Below are positions 54,420 through 62,566 of a DNA stretch of 64,000 nt, piece by piece; the stretch's first letter is position 1, and each line of letters opens with the position of its first letter. The notes under the pieces are model-generated. The model saw only the letters and a program-made list of their open reading frames with translations. It did no database searches and was not told the origin of the DNA. The DNA lies in the NCBI RefSeq assembly GCF_014698795.1, contig NZ_JACJTR010000010.1, forward strand, positions 1-64,000, in the 5' to 3' direction. The position numbers and the translations under genes were made by a program. The stretch is from Nostoc sp. FACHB-892 (lineage in GTDB: Bacteria; Cyanobacteriota; Cyanobacteriia; Cyanobacteriales; Nostocaceae).

Positions 54420-56582
54420 TTATTGTTTAACTGCTTTCATCGACAAACTAATCCGCTTGAGTTGCTCGTTGATTTCTAGCACCTGCACTTTGACTACTTG
54501 TCCGACTTTAACCACTTTTTTAGGATCGTCTACAAATCTATCAGCCAGTTGGGATATATGTACCAAGCCATCTTGATGTACGCCGATATCCACAAACGCG
54601 CCGAAGTTTGCGACATTTGTGATCATTCCCTCTAGTTCCATTCCCACCTTCAAGTCCCTGATTTCCTTAATTCCTTCTTTGAAGGTGGCATACTTAAATT
54701 CTGCACGGGGATCTCTACCTGGTTTTTCTAATTCGCTAAGGATGTCGCGCAGTGTGGGTTCGCCGACACTATCGGTAACATATTTCTTCAGGTTGGTCTT
54801 TTTAAGTTTTTCGGCAATTTCTGTCACCTGATTTAATGGCACATTCAGATCGGATGCGATCGCTTCTACTAAAGAATAACTTTCTGGATGCACTGCTGTA
54901 TTATCCAATGGGTTATCACCGCCGCGAATCCGCAGAAAACCCGCCGCTTGTTCAAAAGCCTTTGGCCCCAGCTTCGGAACCTTCAAGAGTTGTCGGCGGT
55001 TTTTAAAGGCTCCATTCTGGTTACGATAGGCGACAATATTATTGGCAACTGTTGCCGTAATCCCAGAGACGGAAGTCAGAAGTTCTTTTGAGGCCATATT
55101 CAAGTCTACGCCGACGTAGTTAACGCAGCTTTCTACAGTCTCATCCAATTTCTTTTTTAATAACTTTTGATCGACATCGTGCTGATATTGTCCCACACCA
55201 ATAGATTTAGGATCGATTTTCACCAGTTCTGCTAAGGGGTCTTGCAAACGGCGGCCGATGCTAATTGCACCGCGCACGGTAATATCTAAATCGGGAAACT
55301 CTTCTAGCGCTACAGTACTGGCAGAATATATAGATGCACCAGATTCATTTACCATCACCTTAACTGGTTTGCGTTCTATGGTTTGTAATACTTGCGTGAC
55401 AAACTCCTCTGTCTCGCGGGACGCTGTACCGTTACCAATGGCGATTAACTCAATCTTGTACTTTTCAATCAGATTTTTGACAGTTTGTGCAGCTTTAGCG
55501 CGTTGTTCAGCCGCTTGGTGAGGAAAAACCGCTTGGTATTCCAAAAATTTTCCCGTTTGGTCGAGGACAGCAACTTTACACCCAGTTCTAAATCCAGGGT
55601 CTATCGCCAGCGTTGGTTTCATTCCTGCTGGTGCAGACAGCAGCAACTCTCGCAGATTAGTTTCAAATGTTTTGATTGATTCCATGTCTGCATAGACTTT
55701 AATCTCAGAAATTACCTCTCCCATTAGAGAGACTTTCATCAAACGATTGAATGCATCCTTCAACATCGCTTGATAAAAATCCCGAATTGTCCGAACTTTG
55801 GTTTTAATTTCTTTCGACTCAAGATAGTAAAGTATCGTATCTTCATCAAAAGCAATTTCAAAGCTTAATACTTTCTCCGTTTCACCCCGACACAACGCCA
55901 ACATATTGTGAGGTGCAATATTTTTTACCTTAATTTGATAGTTACGGTACATCTCAAACTTGGTTGTACCTTCGGGATAATCATCTTTGATGCGGGAGAC
56001 AAATACCCCTTCTTCGAGAAGATAATCACGAATATATGCGCGTAACTCCGCTTTTTCAGCCACTTCTTCCGCTAAAATATCAGCAGCGCCTTTGAGTGCT
56101 TCTTCTGCTGTTTTTACTCCCTTAGCTTCAGAAATATACTTAGCCGCTTCTGCTTCTAAAGAAATTGTTGTAGTAGTATTTTTTACATTTAATGATTTGA
56201 TTAATTCCGCCAGTGGTTCGAGTCCTTTTTCTCTGGCGATAGTGGCGCGGGTGCGTCGTTTTGGGCGATAGGGTAGATATAAATCCTCAAGTTCGGTTTT
56301 TTGTAAGCAGGATGAGATTTTGGCTTTAAGTTCATCTGTGAGTTTACCTTGTTCTGCGATCGCATTTAAAATTACAGATTTTCGTTCTTCCAGTTCTGTT
56401 AAATAAGTATATCGATCAGCCAGTTCACGTAGCTGCACTTCATTCATCTCATCAGTGCGCTCTTTACGGTAACGTGCAATAAAGGGAATCGTTGCACCCT
56501 CCGCCAAAAGTTCCAGCGCATTTTGCACCTGATGGGGTTTGAGATTTATTTCAGTTGCCAGTAGTTGAGGAATGTTCAGCAT
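54420..56582 (-). CDS. tex: Tex family RNA-binding transcription accessory protein
   Basis: The 720-residue protein has the full Tex order: N-terminal helical domain (VQNALELLAEGATIPFIARY with RKERT), the YqgF/RuvX-like domain (TLAIDPGFRTGCKVAVLDQT), tandem helix-hairpin-helix motifs (GITATVANNIVAYRNQNGAF) and a C-terminal S1 RNA-binding domain (LEGMITNVANFGAFVDIGVH, QDGLVHISQLADRFV). Tex associates with transcription and RNA in bacteria; the exact role in cyanobacteria is not defined. The ferredoxin gene follows it by 13 bases, so the two are one transcription unit. Confidence 0.95.
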   Translation of the reverse strand: MLNIPQLLATEINLKPHQVQNALELLAEGATIPFIARYRKERTDEMNEVQLRELADRYTYLTELEERKSVILNAIAEQGKLTDELKAKISSCLQKTELEDLYLPYRPKRRTRATIAREKGLEPLAELIKSLNVKNTTTTISLEAEAAKYISEAKGVKTAEEALKGAADILAEEVAEKAELRAYIRDYLLEEGVFVSRIKDDYPEGTTKFEMYRNYQIKVKNIAPHNMLALCRGETEKVLSFEIAFDEDTILYYLESKEIKTKVRTIRDFYQAMLKDAFNRLMKVSLMGEVISEIKVYADMESIKTFETNLRELLLSAPAGMKPTLAIDPGFRTGCKVAVLDQTGKFLEYQAVFPHQAAEQRAKAAQTVKNLIEKYKIELIAIGNGTASRETEEFVTQVLQTIERKPVKVMVNESGASIYSASTVALEEFPDLDITVRGAISIGRRLQDPLAELVKIDPKSIGVGQYQHDVDQKLLKKKLDETVESCVNYVGVDLNMASKELLTSVSGITATVANNIVAYRNQNGAFKNRRQLLKVPKLGPKAFEQAAGFLRIRGGDNPLDNTAVHPESYSLVEAIASDLNVPLNQVTEIAEKLKKTNLKKYVTDSVGEPTLRDILSELEKPGRDPRAEFKYATFKEGIKEIRDLKVGMELEGMITNVANFGAFVDIGVHQDGLVHISQLADRFVDDPKKVVKVGQVVKVQVLEINEQLKRISLSMKAVKQ

Positions 56583-57165
56583 TGAGTGTCTAAAATGAAA
56601 AAATGAAAATGCTACTTTTAAAGGTAATATGCTAGATGCTTATCCTGGCGCAAGGCCAAAGTTTTAAGCTAATTTACCAGATGATTGCTCACAAGAGCGC
56701 AATTGGTAAAATAGACAAAATCCACTCAATCCGCGTGAGTAAACAAGAGTTTATATAGCATAGCGCAGCTATACTGAGTTAGGACGGCAGAACGAGCATC
56801 ACTAAAAAGTGCGTATCCTACTCTTAAAGCTTGCTACGTGCAACATCAATCACAGAAAAAGAAATTATTTGCCAAGCTTTTGAGTGCTTTTTCTCTCGTA
56901 ATCATTACAGCGTTTCTACATCAGATGAGGTACATCCTCAAAGTTGAAATGCTTCATATTTCGGGTATAGCCATACCTAACTAGTATAAAAGCGCAATAT
57001 CAATAGGTATAAATTACAGCGTTTCGTAATCTTGACTTTCTATAATATTTATTTCGCTTGACTGTTGTCGCTAAAACCTTATTGGATGTAAAATTAACCA
57101 CACTTCCAAAAACAATTTCAATTTGTTTTATAAACATAACAACTTTTAGTTCAGAAATTTGTACG
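56583..57165. other. Spacer upstream of tex
   Basis: AT-rich DNA between the divergent tex gene and the small membrane protein gene. A 69-codon minus-strand frame at 57000-57209 overlaps the latter and has no supporting features. Nothing else was recognised. Confidence 0.4.
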
Positions 57166-57420
57166 ATGCCTTTGTTTTTTTTGATACCACTGTGTACTGC
57201 TTTAGCCATTGGCTACTTCTTTAAAAAGAGTAGTGATGAAATTGCATATATTGCAAGTGTATTTGCAGTTATTAGCTTTATTTTCAGTTTAGTATTAGCA
57301 CCTTGGCAGATTCAGTTTGGATTGCTAATCGTTGTCTTAATGATTACCAATAGACTTTTGCAGGAAAATGAGTCCAAAGAAACTGAAGCTAATAGAAAAA
57401 AAACTAGAGAAATTAAATAA
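57166..57420 (+). CDS. Small two-helix membrane protein
   Basis: An 84-residue protein from ATG 57166 with hydrophobic segments MPLFFLIPLCTALAIGYFF and IASVFAVISFIFSLVLAPWQ followed by FGLLIVVLMITNRLL, and a charged C-terminus (QENESKETEANRKKTREIK). No family was recognised, but the hydrophobic pattern and charged tail look like a genuine small membrane protein. A longer frame from 57058 reads AT-rich leader sequence. It stands alone before a 1.6-kb spacer. Confidence 0.65.
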   Translation: MPLFFLIPLCTALAIGYFFKKSSDEIAYIASVFAVISFIFSLVLAPWQIQFGLLIVVLMITNRLLQENESKETEANRKKTREIK

Positions 57421-59003
57421 TTTCAACTACCACGAACTAGTTTTTCTCAATTTTAAACTGCTGAAAATGATATAGGAATCTATTTTGATTTCTAAAGTTA
57501 TTTGCTTAGGCAGGGAGTAGGGAGTGGGGGGTAGGGAATAGGAAATCAACCTTTTCTAGTTGTATGGGGTTTTTTGGAAAATCAAATATGAGTTTTATAT
57601 AAAATAGCTAATCTATAGGAACCCTAAATCATTCATGAGATTTGTGAACTATATTTTTCTTCTCTTCTCCTTGGTGTACTTGGCGTACTTGGCGGTTCGT
57701 CATCATTTAAATTTCTCACAACTCAGATAGGATTGCTATAACAGAGAATTCCAAAATAGAACCTTCTGGTTTACTTAGACCTAGCCTAATTTTAAACTAG
57801 GTTTTGTTTGACATATCTGAATTTAAAGATTTTCGTAGGTAAATAGAAAACAATTCAGACTCTCGATTAACATTTAGAAATTCCTGTAATTGGTGCTTCT
57901 TTATACTAATACATAAACTGTTTACGCTGTTGTTAAAGTTTCAAATTTACTCTCTCAACTCTTAGCTTTGCACCTTTAGAGTTTGATCCTAAATTGCTAC
58001 ATCTGCAAGGTTATTAGCTATAAAGTAGTAGATAAACATACAAATTCTTAAAAATAAAGATTCATCGAGAGTAAAATGTAGATTTTATAAAGTTTTTGTT
58101 TAAGTATATTTCCTTAAAATGAATTTTTGATGAAGTATAGCGATAAATTTGCAACACTGTTTTCTCGTGGTATTCTAGTAAGTGATTATATGTAAAAATA
58201 AATTATGAGATAAAGCTCTAGTTAATATTACATATAGTTAAGAAAAATCAAACCAAAGTGACGCTAAAGATAATGTAAAAAAAAACTCAAACCCCCTTCA
58301 CTCAATGTAAGCAGCAAGTTGATTGATCGCCAAAAGCTAGTTTACATTAGCCCTTAATCCCGTCAAAAATTCCATTTTGACATTCAGTAAAATCACCCAA
58401 AAATCTGTAAAGTACATTACTGTAGAGTTATCTATTGATAGTTGCTCTTCTCAGGCAGACTTCTGTTAATTATTGTGTTGCGGTGTTTAAAAATAACACC
58501 TAGTACACACTCGGTTAGAGTACAAATTTTTATTATTTGTCCACAAATTTGTGGCAAACTACTCAATCTTCCTGATGTCTGCATCTACTTAGATATTGCG
58601 ATCGCCTACAGCGAGCTGATACGCAATCACACTAAAACTAGTCTCGAAGCATAACTAGCTGATACGTAATATATCTGTAATTTGCAATTGAGCAAAGCCT
58701 AAATTGATTGTGCCAATTGCCAAGTCGGGAACAAATTTAGCATAATCTACTGCGATAATATCGGACGTTGGCATAATACAACAACCGTCTACAAGCTATA
58801 TAGTATTTAGTTGCTAACTCTTGGATATAAGCTTCGATGATTATTTTGATGTCAGCCACTTCAACATAGCCTTACTAATTTGTTTGTTTACTGAAGTGAA
58901 AGTTGAATTGCACAGAAGGTGTGACCGAAATCCGAAACGTTCAAAACAATGGGCTGTTTACTGTCCGGTTCATACCTACTATATCGATTGAGGCAAATGT
59001 ACT
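57421..59003. other. Long AT-rich spacer upstream of the flippase-glycosyltransferase operon
   Basis: No accepted gene in 1.58 kb. It contains G-rich (GGGAGTAGGGAGTGGGGGGT, 57514-57533) and TTGGTGTACTTGGCGTACTT-type repeats. A perfect GTA-N8-TAC sequence at 58407-58420 fits the NtcA consensus but is 600 bases from the next gene. Minus-strand bases 58665-58773 contain a 39-codon frame starting MPTSDIIAVDYAKF that may be a gene remnant. Confidence 0.45.
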
Positions 59004-59387
59004 ATGAAATCTATCTCGCAAGCTTCAAACTTTAAAATAATTCCTTATATTATCTTATTTGTCAGTATTTTATTTAGTATTTCTGGGCAGTTGCTAATGA
59101 AGCATACCATGAGTCACACAGATGAGGGGCTATTTACTTGGGAATTTCTTCAAAAATTAGCATTAGCTATTACTGTTTATTGCTTAGGAATAGTAAATTG
59201 GATATTAGCTTTGCGCTCTGTAAAATTGAGTATTGCTTATCCACTGACTAGCTTAAATTATGTCGGGATACTTTTCGGCTCATACTACTTTTTTAATGAA
59301 GTAATTACATTAACTCGAATAGCAGGAGTAATTACTATTTTTTTGGGTGTTCTTTTAGTGGTTATTCCACTGAAAAAAGCTACATAA
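59004..59387 (+). CDS. Half-size EamA/SMR-like (ArnE-type) membrane protein
   Basis: A 127-residue protein with four transmembrane helices. ISGQLLMKHTMSH in helix 1, IAYPLTSLNYVGILFGSYYF in helix 3 and VITIFLGVLLVVIPL in helix 4 follow the small multidrug resistance/EamA half-unit pattern seen in ArnE/ArnF, which flip polyprenyl-phosphate-aminoarabinose. A single half is normally too small to transport alone; the next gene encodes a second, different half 37 bases downstream, so they probably form a heterodimer. It is first in a four-gene operon. Confidence 0.82.
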   Translation: MKSISQASNFKIIPYIILFVSILFSISGQLLMKHTMSHTDEGLFTWEFLQKLALAITVYCLGIVNWILALRSVKLSIAYPLTSLNYVGILFGSYYFFNEVITLTRIAGVITIFLGVLLVVIPLKKAT

Positions 59388-59424
59388 ATTTATTTATAGT
59401 AAATTGCATAACAAGGATTGACAA

Positions 59425-59781
59425 ATGAACATCATTACTTGGTCAGTTTTAATGCTTGTAGTTTTATTCGGAACCACAGCTAACGTATCACTAAAATATG
59501 GACTTCACATTTCTAGTCCTACTAAAGGAGAAAACGCATCTATTCAAAATCTATTATTGTCTCGTTATTTTTGGATTTGGTTTATCTGCTATACATTTAT
59601 GACTATTTTGTGGCTTTATGTATTGCGGATAATTCCTCTAAGCCAAGCATTTCCAGTTTTAGGATTAATGTATGCATTTATACCAATTGCTTCTCACTAT
59701 CTTCTAAAAGAGCAGGTTGTATTTAGCCAATGGTTAGGAATTTCTATTATCATAACTGGTGTAATTCTTGTCGTAAATTAA
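59425..59781 (+). CDS. Half-size EamA/SMR-like membrane protein, partner of preceding gene
   Basis: A 118-residue four-helix protein. LMLVVLFGTTANVSLKYGLH in helix 1, IWFICYTFMTILWLYVLRI in helix 2, IIPLSQAFPVLGLMYAFIPI in helix 3 and WLGISIIITGVILVVN in helix 4 show the same fold as its neighbour but low identity to it, as with ArnE and ArnF. ACAAGGATTGACA precedes the start. It is expected to pair with the 59004-59387 product as a lipid-linked-sugar translocase or small-molecule exporter; the cargo is inference. Confidence 0.82.
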   Translation: MNIITWSVLMLVVLFGTTANVSLKYGLHISSPTKGENASIQNLLLSRYFWIWFICYTFMTILWLYVLRIIPLSQAFPVLGLMYAFIPIASHYLLKEQVVFSQWLGISIIITGVILVVN

Positions 59782-59870
59782 TGGCTCAAAAAGCAGAAAA
59801 CAAGGCTATTAATATTAATTTTTTTGAAAACAAATCTCACAAATATCTTTACACAAATTAAATTTAATTT

Positions 59871-61175
59871 ATGAACATAGGCATCATTGGTGGCGGTATA
59901 ACTGGACTAGTATTAGCCCAACGTCTTTCAAATCAAGGACATAAAGTAACTGTATTCGATAGTAATAAGCAGCTTGGTGGACTTACCACTTATCATGATT
60001 ATGGCTTATTTACCTGGGATCGTTTTTATCACGTTATCCTCCCTTCTGATACTCATTTAATAAATTTTATTAGAGATATTGGTCTTGGGGATAAACTGCG
60101 TTGGCATCGTAGTTTAACAGGCTTCTACGACAATCAAAAATTTTATTCTATCAGTAATTCTATAGAATTTCTCCGTTTCCCTCTGTTTGGACTTATAGGT
60201 AAAATCAGATTAGCTTTTACTCTCTTATATGGTTCACGCCTGAATAACTGGCGGCGTTTAGAAAAGATATTAGTTGAAGATTGGCTATTGAAACTCGGTG
60301 GTAAAAGTACATACGAAAAGCTTTGGAAACCCTTGCTTTTATCCAAGTTGGGAGAGAACTATAAGCGAATATCAGCAGTTTTTATCTGGGCTTATATCAA
60401 ACGACTATTTTCAGCGCGGGATTCTTCATTAAATAAAGAACAACTAGGTTATGTCTCAGGCGGTTACAAAACTGTTTTTGACCATATAGAAAAATTAATT
60501 TATGCGGCTGGAGGCCATATCCATACAGGTGTTGCGGTGGAATATATCGCACCTCATCCAGAAGGTGGAATGTGGGTAGAATATCAAGGCAAAAAGGAGC
60601 ATTTTGATAAAGTCATCTTTACTGGCCCAGTTAATATTTTGCAACAGGTTGCTGCTAAAGAACTGGTGAAAGTTTCAGACACAGGTGAAACAGTAGAATA
60701 CCTGGGCGTAATCTGCATGGTACTTATTACTCGTAAGGCTTTAGTTCCTTATTACGTAGTAAATATTGCCGACAGAAATGTTCCCTTTACTGGAGTCATC
60801 GGTATGAGTAACTTAGTTTCTTTGCAAGAAACAGAAGGATATCACATGACATTCCTACCAAAATATATACTTTCCACTGACCCGTTATTAAAACAGCCCG
60901 ATGAGGAATTGCGCCAAGTATTCTTCCAAGGTATACGTTTGATGTTCCCAGAACTCAAAGCAGATGATATTGTCGCAGCTCACATTAATCGAGCTATTAA
61001 AGTACAGCCACTACAAGTTTTAAATTATTCAAGTCTTGTTCCAAAAGTGAGTACTGAAAACGATGATTTTTTCGTCGTCAATACCTCACAGTTGGTCAAT
61101 GATAGCGTTAATAACAACGCAGTCGTCCGACAGGTAGATGAATTTCTCAAGAAATCAACATTACTGAATTCTTGA
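59871..61175 (+). CDS. FAD-dependent oxidoreductase (amine oxidase/protoporphyrinogen-oxidase-like)
   Basis: A 434-residue flavoprotein. The N-terminal dinucleotide-binding motif GIIGGGITGLVLAQRL (residues 3-18) is followed by KVTVFDSNKQLGGLTTYHDY; GYVSGGYKTVFDHIEKL mid-protein and DKVIFTGPVNIL follow the amine-oxidase-superfamily fold, which includes protoporphyrinogen oxidase-like, phytoene desaturase-like and UDP-galactopyranose mutase-like enzymes. The usual C-terminal FAD-ribityl motif (GD) is not obvious; the end reads NTSQLVNDSVNNNAVVRQV. It lies 89 bases after the flippase pair and 39 before the glycosyltransferase, so it probably modifies a lipid or sugar made by the operon. Confidence 0.85.
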   Translation: MNIGIIGGGITGLVLAQRLSNQGHKVTVFDSNKQLGGLTTYHDYGLFTWDRFYHVILPSDTHLINFIRDIGLGDKLRWHRSLTGFYDNQKFYSISNSIEFLRFPLFGLIGKIRLAFTLLYGSRLNNWRRLEKILVEDWLLKLGGKSTYEKLWKPLLLSKLGENYKRISAVFIWAYIKRLFSARDSSLNKEQLGYVSGGYKTVFDHIEKLIYAAGGHIHTGVAVEYIAPHPEGGMWVEYQGKKEHFDKVIFTGPVNILQQVAAKELVKVSDTGETVEYLGVICMVLITRKALVPYYVVNIADRNVPFTGVIGMSNLVSLQETEGYHMTFLPKYILSTDPLLKQPDEELRQVFFQGIRLMFPELKADDIVAAHINRAIKVQPLQVLNYSSLVPKVSTENDDFFVVNTSQLVNDSVNNNAVVRQVDEFLKKSTLLNS

Positions 61176-61214
61176 AAATTGAAAATGAGATTTTGAAAAT
61201 CACACGAGGTACTT

Positions 61215-62039
61215 ATGAGTCTTTTTGTTCTTTTACCCGCATACAACGAGCAAGAATCAATTCGCCCCTTGTTTAAAAAGTTCCAGGTATTGCAGCAAAT
61301 CTCTAATATGGAGATAAAACTGATTCTTGTAGATGATGGTAGCAAGGATACAACTGCTCAGACTGCAATAGATGAAGCTCAATCACTGGGGATATCACTA
61401 AAATTAGTTCAACATACCAAAAATGGTGGTTTAGGTCAAGCAATTAAAACAGGTTTCACGACTTTTTTAGAAATTTCTAAAGAAGGCGATTTTTTAGCCG
61501 CGATGGATTGCGATAACACTCAACCACCAGAACTGTTGATCAAGATGTATGACACCATGATAGCTGGTAGCTATGATATTGCGATCGCATCGAGATATCG
61601 AAAAGGCTCTAAAGTCATAGGCTTATCAAAATTTAGAGAGATAATGAGTTACGGCGCAAGCTGGCTTTTTAGAATTGCAGCTCGTGTTCCAGGTGTAAGA
61701 GATTACACTTGTGGTTACAGACTATATAACCGTAATTTAGTTAGTAAACTGGATATGTATTATGGGGACAGTTTATTCACTGAAACTGGTTTTGCTTGTA
61801 TGATAGATTTACTATTGAAGACCAAAGTATTCAAACCAAAAATTGTAGAAATTCCAATGGTTTTGAGATACGATGAGAAGCCGACTGCCAGTAAGATGAA
61901 AATTCTTAAAACTATTACTCGAACCCTAAACGTCTTGTTTAAGAATTTATCATCGACAGGGCAAAGTTCTAATTTAGGTGATGCTTTCAATCAGCAAGAA
62001 ACAGCAAGAATTCCACTGAAAATGACAAACAGAAAATAA
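61215..62039 (+). CDS. GT2 glycosyltransferase, dolichol/polyprenyl-phosphate sugar synthase-like
   Basis: A 274-residue GT-A enzyme with LLPAYNEQESIRPLFKKF at the N-terminus, ILVDDGSKDTT (nucleotide-sugar site) and the DxD metal motif in AAMDCDNTQPPELL. IASRYRKGSKVIGLSKFREI and RDYTCGYRLYNRNLV are characteristic of the DPM1/ArnC-like group that makes polyprenyl-phosphate-linked sugars. There is no C-terminal transmembrane domain, unlike ArnC, so the enzyme would be peripheral. It ends the four-gene operon and is followed by a terminator. Confidence 0.9.
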   Translation: MSLFVLLPAYNEQESIRPLFKKFQVLQQISNMEIKLILVDDGSKDTTAQTAIDEAQSLGISLKLVQHTKNGGLGQAIKTGFTTFLEISKEGDFLAAMDCDNTQPPELLIKMYDTMIAGSYDIAIASRYRKGSKVIGLSKFREIMSYGASWLFRIAARVPGVRDYTCGYRLYNRNLVSKLDMYYGDSLFTETGFACMIDLLLKTKVFKPKIVEIPMVLRYDEKPTASKMKILKTITRTLNVLFKNLSSTGQSSNLGDAFNQQETARIPLKMTNRK

Positions 62040-62259
62040 ACCTGAGAAGGATAGTCTGGATTAAATTAAGCTAATCAGCAAACAATATTGCATATTTAGT
62101 AGGAGTAAGTAATCAAGAAGTTTCTGTATTGTGACCAGAGTGAGAGCATCTCCTAGCTCGTGACTACCTTCGTTGAAAAGAGTGTTAGTTAAGTACATAA
62201 TATAGGTGCATTTCATTTTAACCGACACCCTCAATCAAAAATGCGAACTTTCAAAATCT

Positions 62260-62284
62260 CAGCCCGCAAAGGCGGGCTTTGTTT
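62260..62284 (+). terminator. Rho-independent terminator AGCCCGC...GCGGGCT
   Basis: AGCCCGC (62261-62267) and GCGGGCT (62272-62278) form a strong stem with an AAAG loop, followed by TTGTTT. It lies 220 bases after the last gene of the 59-62 kb operon. Confidence 0.8.
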
Positions 62285-62289
62285 ATATA

Positions 62290-62401
62290 TAAAACTTACG
62301 CAGTACTCTCTGAAACTCTTATTTCTCCATGTCCTCTGCGGTAGTCTGCGGCAAGCCGCTTTGCATCTACAATGATTTTCCGTTAACTGTGCGTAAGTCC
62401 T
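62290..62401. repeat. MITE-like palindromic element, family 3, copy B
   Basis: About 112 bases from AAAACTTACGCAGTACTCTC to CTGTGCGTAAGTCCT. The right end matches copy A at 34966-35037 closely, the left end less so, and the interior shares AAACTCTTATTTCTCC-type sequence with it. An extra segment (GCGGTAGTCTGCGGCAAGCC) makes it 40 bases longer. Confidence 0.65.
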
Positions 62402-62566
62402 GATATAACCACAAACTTCTAGCTAAGACAAAGTGCAAAATTCCTTTGTTAGGAGGGAAATCCACACTGCCTTTTTACCAACTGTAGCTTTCACTGATTT
62501 GTTAGACTGAACAGACCAGGATTTATCAGTCAAATCTCTGAATTACGCCAGCAGACGAGGCTACCC

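Larger units (their letters stand above)
62040..62566. other. Spacer between the glycosyltransferase operon and tldD
   Basis: The spacer holds a hairpin terminator (62260-62283) and a family 3 palindromic element (62290-62401). The 220 bases between the operon stop codon and the terminator show no open frame and would form an unusually long 3' untranslated region or a small RNA. Confidence 0.5.

Noticed and set aside
58407..58420. GTA-N8-TAC sequence matching the NtcA consensus
   Set aside because: The consensus fixes only six bases, so several chance matches are expected in 64 kb, and no gene begins within 500 bases downstream.
58442..58654. 70-codon plus-strand frame
   Set aside because: No family, no ribosome site, and it begins inside an AT-rich spacer; the product reads as random translation.
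58665..58773. Minus-strand 39-codon frame starting MPTSDIIAVDYAKF
   Set aside because: Possibly a remnant of a decayed gene, but no family is recognisable and there is no ribosome site.
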